A stretch of DNA of 34,224 nt from JALYUA01 sp038203955. Lineage in GTDB: Bacteria; Acidobacteriota; Thermoanaerobaculia; UBA5066; Gp7-AA6. The position numbers were made by a program, and so were the translations under genes. The notes below the pieces were generated by a model that ran no database searches, was not told the origin of the DNA, and saw nothing but the letters and a program-made list of their open reading frames with translations. Shown here piece by piece: positions 22,794 to 30,614 of this stretch. Where the stretch lies: the NCBI GenBank assembly GCA_038203955.1, contig JBBRDK010000037.1:1-34224 (forward strand). Reading direction: 5' to 3'. The number at the start of each line of letters is the position of its first letter. The first letter of the stretch is position 1.

Positions 22794-24791
22794 TTAGACA
22801 CTCGGCCCTTTACGCACACGGATCGATCCCGACGACGTGCGCACCGTGACACGAGGGCCCCCGCCGTTCAACGTCGCCGTCGCCTGCTGGGAGCCGGAGC
22901 GTCGCGTGACGGCGATTTCCGGAAAGTCGGACCGGATGGCCGTCTCGTCCAGGTCCGCGTCGGAGGCTGTCAGCTCGATCTCCCCCCGGAAGTTCGCGGG
23001 AAGGGTCAGGGTGACGTCCCCTCCCGCGTTTCGGATCGTCACTCCGCCGCGGGCTTCCCGCGACACGAGCCCGACGCGGACTTCGCCGCCGCCCGTCTCG
23101 ATGTGAACGCCGCCCGCGACCGCGGGGAGGACGACGTCTCCGCCGCCCGTCTTCACGTCCGCGGATCCCGCGACACGATCGATCCGCACGTCGCCGCCCG
23201 ACGTGTCGGCCGAAACGGACCCCGCGACGGCGCCCGCGCGGATGTCTCCCGCGAGCGTCTGCGCCTTGAGATCCCCCTGCACCGGGCCGATCTGGATGTC
23301 TCCACCGTAGCTCTTCAGGTCCGCCGAGGCTCCCGCGGCCCCGATGTGGATCTCCCCCGAGTGCGTCAGGATGTTGACCTTCCCGGAGACCTTGCCGACC
23401 CGGTAGGTCCCCGCGCCCGCGGTGGCGAGAAAGTCGCCGGCGACGTCTCCGCGGACGACGGCTTCGTCTTCCGGCTCCTCGACTTCGTGGTGCGCGCGGC
23501 CGTCCGTGCGCGGCGGACGAGGGGGGCGGGGGACGGCGATCTTCTCGTGAATCCGCGTATCGATGCGGGGGATCGTCACGACGAAAGAGCGCCGCGCGAC
23601 CAGGGGTTTCGCGTCGGACTCCCGGGTGTTCGCCGCGAGAATGGCGATTCGGCCGCTGAGTGTCGAGACGTGGACGCGGGCGCCGCCCTGGCCGATCGAG
23701 CCCTTGTATTCGCCACCCGGCATCAGGAACTTCATGCGGCTCGTCTCGCGTTCCGCGTCACGCAGCGATTCCCGAACCTGCACGTCCATGTCCCTCATCG
23801 ATTCTTCGAGCTCCCGTTCGAGCTCGGGCACGTCCACCAGGGTGTCGTCGCCCTTCCGCTCCACGACGACCCGGTGGCGCGCACGCGAGTGCTCGGCGCG
23901 CGCGCGCCGCTCGGCGCGTTCGGCGCGCTCCGACTCGGATCCTCCGGAGGGCTCGGCACCGGCCGCCGCCGCCGACGGGGGAGCGAAGGGGAACGTCGAT
24001 ACGATCGATCCGTTCATCGCGGAGGCGGAGAGATCGAATCTCGCGTCTTTCGGCAGGGTCAGGAGGACAGCCCCCGAGACCGTTCTCAGGTCGAGCGCCG
24101 CGCCCTGCGGGGCGGCGGACGCCGACACCTCGATCTTTCCATTGACCGTCTGCGCGCGCACTCCGCGTCGAGACCCGCGGACGGTGACGTTCCCGTTCAC
24201 CGTCTGGGCGTCCAGCTCGCCGTCCACGTCCGCGATGCGGACTTCGCCGTTGACGGTGTGGAGCACCGCGATCACGCCCGGCGGCACAACGATCTCGTAC
24301 TGCATGGCGATCCGGCAGTCGCGGCAGCGGGAGTTGCGCCACTGTCCGCTTCGGGAGGAGCGGCGTGACCAGTCGCCGTCGCCCATGTCGGGCCAGCGCG
24401 ACTCGAGCCGGAGCTCGTCCCCATCGCGGACCTGGACGGTCTTGGTCCTCTCGAGAATCTCCTCCGCGCGCGCCTTCGTGGATGCCGTCACGCTCGTCAC
24501 GCAGACGGCGGAGAACTCCCGGCCGGGAGTCGCGATCACGTCGCCCGACACATTCAACACGCGGAGCGTGGATCGAGCGGGCAGAGTGGCGTTGAAGCGT
24601 TCGGTCCGGCGGGCGACGTTTCCCGCCTCGTCGGCGCGCAGAAGGGAAGCGGCGGCCATCAGGAGCAGACCGATCGCGAAGACGATCCAGAGGCCGCTGC
24701 CGTCGGACTCGGCGGTCCGCCGCGCGAAGACCCGCCGGGAGGAGGTGTTCATCGCTTTCCAGGACGCGGGAAATACGGGGGAGTTACGCAT
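22794..24791 (-). CDS. DUF4097 family (adhesin-like beta-repeat) membrane-anchored protein
   Basis: Predicted 665 residues. A transmembrane helix (LWIVFAIGLLLMAAASLL) near 34-51 is followed by an exported region rich in short repeats typical of the DUF4097 beta-solenoid: VNGEVRIADVDG, QTVNGNVTVRG, GGDVRIDRVAG, GGGDVVLPAVAG. A charged Arg/Glu/Ala-rich insert lies around 280-350. DCRIAMQYEIVVPPG precedes the first repeats. Function of the family is unknown; it often lies beside ECF sigma/anti-sigma genes, as here. The ATG at 24791 is 1 nt after the anti-sigma stop; an internal ATG at 24752 (MNTSSRR) is an alternative start. Last gene of its operon. Confidence 0.85.
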   Translation of the reverse strand: MRNSPVFPASWKAMNTSSRRVFARRTAESDGSGLWIVFAIGLLLMAAASLLRADEAGNVARRTERFNATLPARSTLRVLNVSGDVIATPGREFSAVCVTSVTASTKARAEEILERTKTVQVRDGDELRLESRWPDMGDGDWSRRSSRSGQWRNSRCRDCRIAMQYEIVVPPGVIAVLHTVNGEVRIADVDGELDAQTVNGNVTVRGSRRGVRAQTVNGKIEVSASAAPQGAALDLRTVSGAVLLTLPKDARFDLSASAMNGSIVSTFPFAPPSAAAAGAEPSGGSESERAERAERRARAEHSRARHRVVVERKGDDTLVDVPELERELEESMRDMDVQVRESLRDAERETSRMKFLMPGGEYKGSIGQGGARVHVSTLSGRIAILAANTRESDAKPLVARRSFVVTIPRIDTRIHEKIAVPRPPRPPRTDGRAHHEVEEPEDEAVVRGDVAGDFLATAGAGTYRVGKVSGKVNILTHSGEIHIGAAGASADLKSYGGDIQIGPVQGDLKAQTLAGDIRAGAVAGSVSADTSGGDVRIDRVAGSADVKTGGGDVVLPAVAGGVHIETGGGEVRVGLVSREARGGVTIRNAGGDVTLTLPANFRGEIELTASDADLDETAIRSDFPEIAVTRRSGSQQATATLNGGGPRVTVRTSSGSIRVRKGPSV

Positions 24792-24792
24792 T

Positions 24793-25740
24793 TCAGAATT
24801 CGATGCCTTTCAGGGCGGACGCCGCCTTCGCGCGGACGAACCCGTTTTCTGCCGGATCGAACGCCTTCTCGCGGAGAGACTCGATCGTCTTCTGGTCCGG
24901 GGAGTCCTTCGCGGCGGCGGCGAGCGCTTCGACCGCAACCAGGCGCACGCCCGGGTGCCGGTCCGTGCGCAGCGCGTCCAGGAAAGCGGCGCGGATCTCC
25001 GGCGTCATCTTGAATCCGGCGAGGGCATCCGCGGCCTTCTTCCGAACCCCGGGGTTCTGATCCCTCTTCAACGTGTTCGTCAGGGCGAGGACGATGTCGG
25101 GCGACGCCGGAAACTCCTTGAGTCCGTAGTGGGCGGACACGAGATCGATGGCCCGCGATTTTTCCCCCGCCGTCTGCGCCCCGCGTGACACCAGGAACGC
25201 GACGAGCCGCGCCATCTGAGGATCGTCCGGACGTCCGAGGACGGTCTGACGCGAGGTGATGTCGAAGGTGACGCCGATCCGGCCCTGCGGATCGGCCGGG
25301 CGGTACGAGACGTTCGCCAGCCCGGCCGCCTTCTCCAGATTCTCCGGAAGCGACGCGGCCGACGCCGCCTTCGACGAGGGTCTGCCGGACGCCGTCGAAC
25401 CGGTCTGCCGCGCCGCCGCGAAGCCCGCCACCAGCGCGACGACGATCGCCGCCGCCTCGAGGAGAGGGCGCAACCACCGCCGCCGGCGCGGGACGAACTC
25501 GCGGATGCGGGCCCGCAGCATCTCGTCCTCGAGAAGAGCCAGCGTCCTCCGCCGGAACTCGGGCGTCAGCGGCAGGTCGGGATCTTCCCCGAGCCTCCCC
25601 CAGGTGTCTTCCAGGGCCAGGAGCTGGTCCCGGCATGAGGAACAGCCCTCGGCGTGCGCGGCGACCTCCTCGCGGATCGGGCCCGATGTGTCGGAGAGCT
25701 TGCCATCCAGGGCAAGGGCGGTCAGTTCGCGGCATTCCAT
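24793..25740 (-). CDS. Anti-sigma factor with zinc-finger head and HEAT repeats
   Basis: A 315-residue protein. The N-terminal ~45 residues form a zinc anti-sigma (ZAS) domain with His29-x3-Cys33-x2-Cys36. A transmembrane helix (LLEAAAIVVALVAGFAA) follows near 95-112. The rest should be extracytoplasmic and contains HEAT-like repeats in the last ~110 residues (DQNPGVRKKAADALAGFKMT; TDRHPGVRLVAVEALAAAAK). ZAS domains hold ECF sigma factors inactive at the membrane. The 19-nt overlap with the sigma gene implies coupled, balanced synthesis. HEAT repeats could sense a protein ligand outside the membrane (inference). Confidence 0.88.
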   Translation of the reverse strand: MECRELTALALDGKLSDTSGPIREEVAAHAEGCSSCRDQLLALEDTWGRLGEDPDLPLTPEFRRRTLALLEDEMLRARIREFVPRRRRWLRPLLEAAAIVVALVAGFAAARQTGSTASGRPSSKAASAASLPENLEKAAGLANVSYRPADPQGRIGVTFDITSRQTVLGRPDDPQMARLVAFLVSRGAQTAGEKSRAIDLVSAHYGLKEFPASPDIVLALTNTLKRDQNPGVRKKAADALAGFKMTPEIRAAFLDALRTDRHPGVRLVAVEALAAAAKDSPDQKTIESLREKAFDPAENGFVRAKAASALKGIEF

Positions 25741-26300
25741 GACGTTTCTCCTTCCTGGAATCGGGCCTTCAGAGTCTCGACGGCCCGGAAAATGCGGGTC
25801 TTGACGGCTCCGACCGAGATCCCGAGCACGCCGGCGATCTCAGAGTAGGGGAGCCCGTGATAGCGGGCCAGCACGAGCGCTTCCCGCTGTTCCTCGGAGA
25901 GCGCGTTCAAGGCCTCGCGGACGGCGGCGCGGCGCTCGTGGCTCAGCAGGCGGGCCTCGATCCCCTCGCCCCGGGACGTCGGCTCGGGAACCGCTTCGAG
26001 GGGAACGACGTTCGCGCGGCGGTCCCGCCGGCGCCGGTCCCGGCAGGCGTTCGCCGCGATGGCGAAGAGCCAGGACGAGACCTCCGCCCGCCCGTCGTAT
26101 TGATGCGCCCGCGTGATCACCTTGACGAAGACCTCCTGAGTGACTTCCTCGGCCAGCATCCGGTCCGAGAGGAGCCGGTCGGCAAACCGGAGAAGCGCCG
26201 GGGCGTACCGTTCGAAGAGCTCGCCCGCGCCGTCCTGATCGCCCAGCCGGATCCGCTCGATCAGGGCTCGATCGTCCGCTCCCGCTGGTTTTTCCTTCAA
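25722..26300 (-). CDS. ECF-type RNA polymerase sigma factor
   Basis: A 192-residue sigma-70 family protein with only regions 2 and 4. Region 2: LFERYAPALLRFADRLLSDR, then EEVTQEVFVKVITRA and SSWLFAIAANACRDRRRRD, for -10 recognition and core binding. Region 4: ALSEEQREALVLARYHGLPY, then IAGVLGISVGAVKTRIFRA, a helix-turn-helix for the -35. It starts with TTG at 26300. It overlaps the anti-sigma gene, so it is probably released by signals acting on that protein. Its own promoter is not evident; ECF sigmas often control their own operon. Confidence 0.93.
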   Translation of the reverse strand: MKEKPAGADDRALIERIRLGDQDGAGELFERYAPALLRFADRLLSDRMLAEEVTQEVFVKVITRAHQYDGRAEVSSWLFAIAANACRDRRRRDRRANVVPLEAVPEPTSRGEGIEARLLSHERRAAVREALNALSEEQREALVLARYHGLPYSEIAGVLGISVGAVKTRIFRAVETLKARFQEGETSWNAAN

Positions 26301-26350
26301 GCCCGGTCCGGCACGGCATCAGGGGAGACGGCGGGCCGGCCAAAAGGTTT

Positions 26351-26380
26351 CGCCGGGGAGAGGGCGGGGTGAGGGGCGGT
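26351..26380. repeat. GC-rich GGGGAGAGGG element, copy 3
   Basis: CGCCGGGGAGAGGGCGGGGT followed by GAGGGGCGGT, matching the two copies near 16.2-16.3 kb. A short pyrimidine-rich stretch about 30 nt further on (CCCCCTCACCCC) looks like part of the opposite arm. Confidence 0.65.
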
Positions 26381-26555
26381 GAGAACAGCGAGGTGCAGGG
26401 ATCGCGAGTGCCAGACCCCCTCACCCCTCCTCACCTCTTCACCTTGCGTCGTTCCATCACCGGGAAGAGACGCTCGACATCCGTATCCCGCCTTCCACCG
26501 TATGATGTACGAAAAGGTACTATCCGCCGGTCCGCCGGCCCGTTCAGGAGGACCG

Positions 26556-27845
26556 ATGAGCGCCCTTCCTTCGCCTCGAGACACCCGGGCGGCCGCCCTC
26601 GAGAGGACGCGCAAGCGGATGGGACCTCTCTTTCAGGCGAACCAGGTGCTCGGCCGACGCAACGCGATCGGCTGCGTCGCGCTCGAGATCACTCAGCGCT
26701 GCAACCTCGACTGCACGCTCTGCTATCTGTCCGAGAACTCCGAGCGCGTCAAGGACATCCCGATCCAGGAGGTCTTCCGACGGATCGACCGCATTGACGA
26801 GCAGTTTGGCGCGCCCACGGCGGTCCAGATCACCGGCGGAGACCCCACCCTGCGCAAGCGGGAGGAGCTCGTCGCGATCGTCCGCTACACCCGGGAGAAG
26901 GGTCTTCTTCCCACCCTGATGACCAACGGGATCAAGGCGACGCGCGACATGCTCGAGGAGCTCGCGGAGGCGGGCTTGAACGACGTCGCTTTCCACGTCG
27001 ACGTCACCCAGGAGCGCAAGGGCTACCGGACCGAGGCGGACCTGGACCCGATCCGCGAGGAGTACATCGAGCGGGCGCGCGGCATTCCGATCGCGGTGAT
27101 CTTCAACACGACCGTCTGCCGGGAGAACTTCGACGAGATTCCCGCCATGGTCCGCTTCTTCCGCAAGCATGCGGACGTCGTCGGCATGGCCTCCTTCCAG
27201 CTCCAGGCGGACACGGGACGGGGCGTGTTGCGCGAACGGGACCGCGTGATCTCCCTTCAGACGGTGAGGGAGCAGATCGTGGCCGGAGCCGAAATCCCGA
27301 TCTCCTGGGACACGATCCTGATCGGCCATCCCGGCTGCCATCGCATCGGCATCACCCTGGAAGCCAACGGGAACCTTCACGACTTAAACGACGACCCGGA
27401 GTTCTTCAACCGATTCCTGGCGGACTTTCAGCACGTCATGCTCGATCGGCGCGAGCCTCGGAGGGCCGTCTCCGCGCTTCTGGCCGAGCTGCGGCGCCGC
27501 CCGGGGTTCGCGTGGCAGGCGCTCCGCTTCGCCGGCCGCAAGGCGTGGGGGATGAAACGCGACCTGCTGGCCTCGGGCGGACGCGTCCACAAGCTGTCGT
27601 TCTTCGTCCAGAATTTCATGGATGCCTCCGCGCTCGAGCCCGACAGGATCCACGCGTGCTCCTTCATGGTCATGACGGCCAACGGACCCGTCTCCATGTG
27701 CGCCCACAACGCCCGGCGCGACGAGTTCATCCTGAAACCGCTTTCCGTCCGCACGGAGGCGGGCGAAAGCATCTGGAACCCGCTGTCCGGGGCGACCCTG
27801 CCGGTCGTCCCGTCCACCCACGCCGGAGGCAAAGAGCTCGCATGA
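26556..27845 (+). CDS. Radical SAM protein of unknown specificity
   Basis: From the ATG at 26556 (AGGAGG Shine-Dalgarno at 26546-26551) the protein has 429 residues. Cys49-x3-Cys53-x2-Cys56 (ITQRCNLDCTLC) binds the 4Fe-4S cluster; TGGDPTLRKR is the GGE-like SAM motif, followed by MTNGIKAT. The C-terminal third carries extra Cys residues (GHPGCHRIG; HACSFMVMTANGPVSMCAHN) that might bind a second cluster. I cannot assign a substrate; it resembles MoaA/SPASM-type enzymes in its core only. The frame is open further upstream, but over repeat DNA. A TACTAT box at 26518-26523 may be the -10. The TGA overlaps the ATG of the DUF547 gene. Confidence 0.85.
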   Translation: MSALPSPRDTRAAALERTRKRMGPLFQANQVLGRRNAIGCVALEITQRCNLDCTLCYLSENSERVKDIPIQEVFRRIDRIDEQFGAPTAVQITGGDPTLRKREELVAIVRYTREKGLLPTLMTNGIKATRDMLEELAEAGLNDVAFHVDVTQERKGYRTEADLDPIREEYIERARGIPIAVIFNTTVCRENFDEIPAMVRFFRKHADVVGMASFQLQADTGRGVLRERDRVISLQTVREQIVAGAEIPISWDTILIGHPGCHRIGITLEANGNLHDLNDDPEFFNRFLADFQHVMLDRREPRRAVSALLAELRRRPGFAWQALRFAGRKAWGMKRDLLASGGRVHKLSFFVQNFMDASALEPDRIHACSFMVMTANGPVSMCAHNARRDEFILKPLSVRTEAGESIWNPLSGATLPVVPSTHAGGKELA

Positions 27846-28636
27846 AAAGATCCGCCGCCTTCTTCCCGCTTGTTCTGCTGCTGGCGACCGCCTGCGCCGT
27901 CAACGTCCCGCCGCCGAAAAACGCGGGCACCGCCTCGCCGTCCGGAGCGGCGGCCACGCCCACGGCCGGCGACGCAGACAAGACGTGGGCCCGGGTCCTC
28001 GCGAAGTACGTCGACGACTCCGGCCGCATCGACTTCGCCGGAGTCGCGAAGGACCGCGCCGATCTGGACGCCTATGTCGCCTGGGTCGGGAGGGTGAGCC
28101 CGGCGAACACTCCCGCTTCGTTCCCCACGAAGGAGTCGAAGCTCGCCTACTACCTGAACGCCTACAACGCGCTCGCGATGTACAACGTGATCGAGTCGAG
28201 CCAGCCCAAAGACTTGAACGCGGTGAAGGTCCGGTTTTTCTACCGCAACAAGCTCTCCGTCGGCGGCGAGAAAATGTCGCTCTACGACCTGGAGAACAAG
28301 ATCGTCCGGCCGATTGGGGATTCGCGTGTCCATTTCGCTCTGAACTGCATGGTGCGCGGCTGCCCGCGCCTCCCACGGGAGCCGTTTCGCGCGGACCAGC
28401 TCGACATGGAGCTCGAGGCCACCGCGCAATATTTCCTGAACGAGAACCGCAACGTCCAGGTCGAGCCCGACAAGCAGACGGTCCGGTTCTCCCAGATCCT
28501 CCAGTTCTACACGGATGACTTCCTGAAAAAGTCGCCCTCGCTGGTGGCCTACGCCAACAAGTATCGCGAGGCGAAGATCCCGGAAGGCTCGAAGGTCGAG
28601 TTCATCCCCTACGACTGGACGTTGAACCAGCGGTGA
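27842..28636 (+). CDS. DUF547 domain lipoprotein
   Basis: A 264-residue protein with a lipoprotein-type signal: hydrophobic FFPLVLLLATAC with Cys18 as the probable lipidated residue (the lipobox ATAC is weak at -3). After a short Pro/Ala/Thr linker comes the DUF547 domain: WARVLAKYVDDSGRIDFAGV, KLAYYLNAYNALAMYNVI, YDLENKIVRP and HFALNCMVRGCPRLPREPF. DUF547 is related to transglutaminase-like thiol folds, and NC..xxCP is its conserved core; activity is unproven. It overlaps the radical SAM gene by 4 nt, implying a functional link. Repeat DNA follows its stop. Confidence 0.88.
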   Translation: MKRSAAFFPLVLLLATACAVNVPPPKNAGTASPSGAAATPTAGDADKTWARVLAKYVDDSGRIDFAGVAKDRADLDAYVAWVGRVSPANTPASFPTKESKLAYYLNAYNALAMYNVIESSQPKDLNAVKVRFFYRNKLSVGGEKMSLYDLENKIVRPIGDSRVHFALNCMVRGCPRLPREPFRADQLDMELEATAQYFLNENRNVQVEPDKQTVRFSQILQFYTDDFLKKSPSLVAYANKYREAKIPEGSKVEFIPYDWTLNQR

Positions 28637-28656
28637 AGCGCGGAGAGACCGGGGCC

Positions 28657-28786
28657 GGGAGCCGAGCGACGAACGGGAGCGAGACGGCCGCAGTAGTTCG
28701 CGGTCAACTAGATCGGGAGCCGAGCGACCAACGGGAGCGAGACGGCCGCGGTACTCCGCGGTCAACTCGATCGGGAAACGGGAAAC
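28657..28786 (-). repeat. 52-nt core repeat, copies 6a and 6b in tandem
   Basis: Copy 6a is at 28657-28708 (diverged in the hairpin) and copy 6b at 28715-28766 (one substitution from copy 2), same direction, period 58 nt. GGGAAAC heptamers follow at 28773-28779 and 28780-28786. They fill the spacer between the DUF547 and MauE-like genes. Confidence 0.88.
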
Positions 28787-28812
28787 GACGGACGAGGAAT
28801 GGGCTGCGTTCC

Positions 28813-29211
28813 TTGATCGCGCTCATCCTGTTTGCAACCGCGGTCGGAAAGTTTCTCGATGTCCCGGGGTTCGCCCGCGTTCTCGGGACGTACAAGGCAT
28901 TCCCCGACTCGCTGCTTTTTCCCCTCGCTGCGCTCATCCTCTTCTCGGAGCTCGCGCTCGCCGTCTGGCTGGTCGTGGGGCGGCGGCCGTTCGGGGCGGC
29001 GGTCGCGGCTCTCGCGATGCACCTCGCCTATGCGGCCTGGTCGGCTTCGGCGATCCTCCGGGGGCTTCACCTCGCCAACTGCGGGTGCTTCGGCGTCTTT
29101 CTTCCGCGGCGGCTCGGCTGGTCGACGGTCGTCGAGGACCTCGTCCTGTCGGCGCTGTGCGGCGCCCTCATGGTCGTCACGCCGCGGTCGCACGCCGGGG
29201 CGGCCGTATGA
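28813..29211 (+). CDS. MauE/DoxX-like membrane protein
   Basis: About 132 residues from the TTG at 28813. There are four transmembrane segments: LIALILFATAVGKFLD; LLFPLAALILFSELALAVWL; AAVAALAMHLAYAAWSA; and a last one near the end. The motif LANCGCFGVF between helices 3 and 4 is characteristic of MauE-type proteins, which help disulfide formation or electron transfer in the periplasm. The frame is open back to 28633, but those extra 60 residues are translated from the tandem repeats and are Arg/Gly/Ser-rich, unlike the family. The TTG gives the usual family N-terminus. No thioredoxin-like MauD is adjacent. The TGA overlaps the next ATG. Confidence 0.75.
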   Translation: MIALILFATAVGKFLDVPGFARVLGTYKAFPDSLLFPLAALILFSELALAVWLVVGRRPFGAAVAALAMHLAYAAWSASAILRGLHLANCGCFGVFLPRRLGWSTVVEDLVLSALCGALMVVTPRSHAGAAV

Positions 29212-29843
29212 GAAAGCGGCTCGTCGCCGGCGGCATCCTCGCGGCTATGGTCGCCTGCAGCCGGGTCGCCGGAGCGGATCTCGATTTCGCGCCCTGGTTC
29301 ACGTCACGGGGGATCGAGGTCCAGATCTCCCGTCCGGCGTCGGGACCGCCCTGGATCCGGGGACGCGGGGAGATCCCGGCGCCCGCCGCGAAAGTGGCGG
29401 CCGTGCTGTCGGATTTTCCCCGCTATCGGGAGATCTTCGCGCCGGCGGTGAAGAGGGCGGACGTCCTGGAGTCGGACCGCGCGTCGGCGCGGATCCACTT
29501 CGTCTGGCCCTATCCCTTTCCGTACACCAATCGCGACGCCGTGGTGCGATACCAGATCGAGGAGCTGGACGGAGGCGCCTTCCGGCTCTCCTGGAGATCG
29601 GATTCCCGGCCCGCCGACAAACGGGAAGGCACGCCGATAGCACAGGTTTCCGGCGAGACGCGCATCGAGCCCGCGGGGAGCGAGGCGTGCCGCATCACCT
29701 ACACCTACCTGGGAGACCTCGGCGGGAAGTTCCCCGCGTGGGCGCAGGAGAAGGCGTGGCGCGAGGAGCCGGTCCAGTACTTCCGGGCGATCCGGAGAAA
29801 GCTCGGCCTGCCGGATATGCCCAAAACGGAGCAGAGCCCGTAG
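29208..29843 (+). CDS. Exported START/SRPBCC-like protein
   Basis: A 211-residue protein with an N-terminal signal (LVAGGILAAMVACSRVAGA; either signal peptidase I after AGA or lipidation at Cys17). The rest fits a START/polyketide-cyclase-like fold: IEVQISRPASGPPWIRGRGE, KVAAVLSDFPRYREIFAPAV, FVWPYPFPYTNRDAVVRYQI, FPAWAQEKAWREEPVQYFRA. Such domains bind hydrophobic ligands in a deep pocket. The ATGA overlap with the MauE-like gene suggests joint function in the envelope, ligand unknown. Confidence 0.82.
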   Translation: MRKRLVAGGILAAMVACSRVAGADLDFAPWFTSRGIEVQISRPASGPPWIRGRGEIPAPAAKVAAVLSDFPRYREIFAPAVKRADVLESDRASARIHFVWPYPFPYTNRDAVVRYQIEELDGGAFRLSWRSDSRPADKREGTPIAQVSGETRIEPAGSEACRITYTYLGDLGGKFPAWAQEKAWREEPVQYFRAIRRKLGLPDMPKTEQSP

Positions 29844-29853
29844 TCCATCGGGT

Positions 29854-29888
29854 GATTCCCGATTCCCGTTTCCCGTTTCCCGGCTCCG
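29854..29888. repeat. Heptamer tract (GATTCCC/GTTTCCC) without a core
   Basis: GATTCCC twice, GTTTCCC twice, then GGCTCCG. These are the heptamers that elsewhere flank the 52-nt core, here followed only by a short core-like remnant, upstream of the M50 gene. Confidence 0.75.
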
Positions 29889-29905
29889 TTGTCCCGCTCC
29901 CGGCT

Positions 29906-29911
29906 TATAGT
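29906..29911 (+). promoter_or_regulatory. -10 box (TATAGT) of the M50-scpAB operon, leaderless
   Basis: TATAGT ends 7 nt before the TTG at 29919; no Shine-Dalgarno sequence lies between. Confidence 0.5.
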
Positions 29912-29918
29912 CCCTCGC

Positions 29919-30614
29919 TTGGATTCCATCTCATTCAAGGTCGTCGACTTCGCGATCCAGCTCGCGGTCATCCTCTTCGCCATCTCCTTTCACGAATCCG
30001 CTCACGCGTTCATGGCGCTGCGCTTCGGGGACACGACGGCGAAGGACCTCGGCCGGATCAGCCTCAACCCGATCCGGCACATCGATCCGGTCGGAAGCAT
30101 CATTCTCCCGATCCTTCTCTATTTCACCTCGGGTCTCATCTTCGGATACGCAAAGCCGACCCCCGTCCGGCTGGATCGCACGAAGAACCCGAGGCTCGCC
30201 GACCTGTGCGTCTCCGCCGCGGGGCCGCTCTCGAACCTGCTCTTAGCCGCCGTCGGACTGGCGGCGCTCGTCGGCTTCAAGGCGATGTTTCCGCAGGCGC
30301 TCGCGGACCTCTTCGACGCGCTGCGGGGTCACCGTTTCGCCTCCGGCGCCGTGGCGCCGCTGACCTATCTGCTGTTCCAGTTCGTCATCGTGAACATCAG
30401 CCTCGGCGTGTTCAACCTGATTCCGATTCCGCCGCTCGACGGCAGCTGGGTCCTGGCGTCGATTCTCGGCCCGTCCACGCGTCACTTCTTCGAGACCCTC
30501 GGACGCTTCGGTTTCCTGATCCTGATCCTTCTATCGTCTTCCGGGATGCTCGGGCGGATCATGAGCCCCGTCCTCCGGGTCTTCTTCCGGATCATCGGAC
30601 AGGTGCTCCAGTGA
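29919..30614 (+). CDS. Site-2 protease family (M50) membrane metalloprotease
   Basis: A 231-residue integral membrane protein with HESAH at residues 25-29 in the first helix (zinc site HExxH) and NLIPIPPLDGS with Asp174 as the third ligand. FGYAKPTPV and NPIRHIDPVGSIILP match the short S2P group (YwhC-like), without PDZ or CBS domains. These enzymes cut within the membrane; the substrate is unknown, though the anti-sigma at 24.8-25.7 kb could be tested. It starts at TTG 29919, directly after a -10 box. A longer frame from 29889 crosses the promoter. The TGA overlaps the scpA GTG, a common neighbour. Confidence 0.9.
   Translation: MDSISFKVVDFAIQLAVILFAISFHESAHAFMALRFGDTTAKDLGRISLNPIRHIDPVGSIILPILLYFTSGLIFGYAKPTPVRLDRTKNPRLADLCVSAAGPLSNLLLAAVGLAALVGFKAMFPQALADLFDALRGHRFASGAVAPLTYLLFQFVIVNISLGVFNLIPIPPLDGSWVLASILGPSTRHFFETLGRFGFLILILLSSSGMLGRIMSPVLRVFFRIIGQVLQ

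Noticed and set aside
28633..28812. Sixty-residue N-terminal extension of the MauE-like protein
   Set aside because: It is a translation of two tandem core repeats, and the family begins at the first transmembrane helix.
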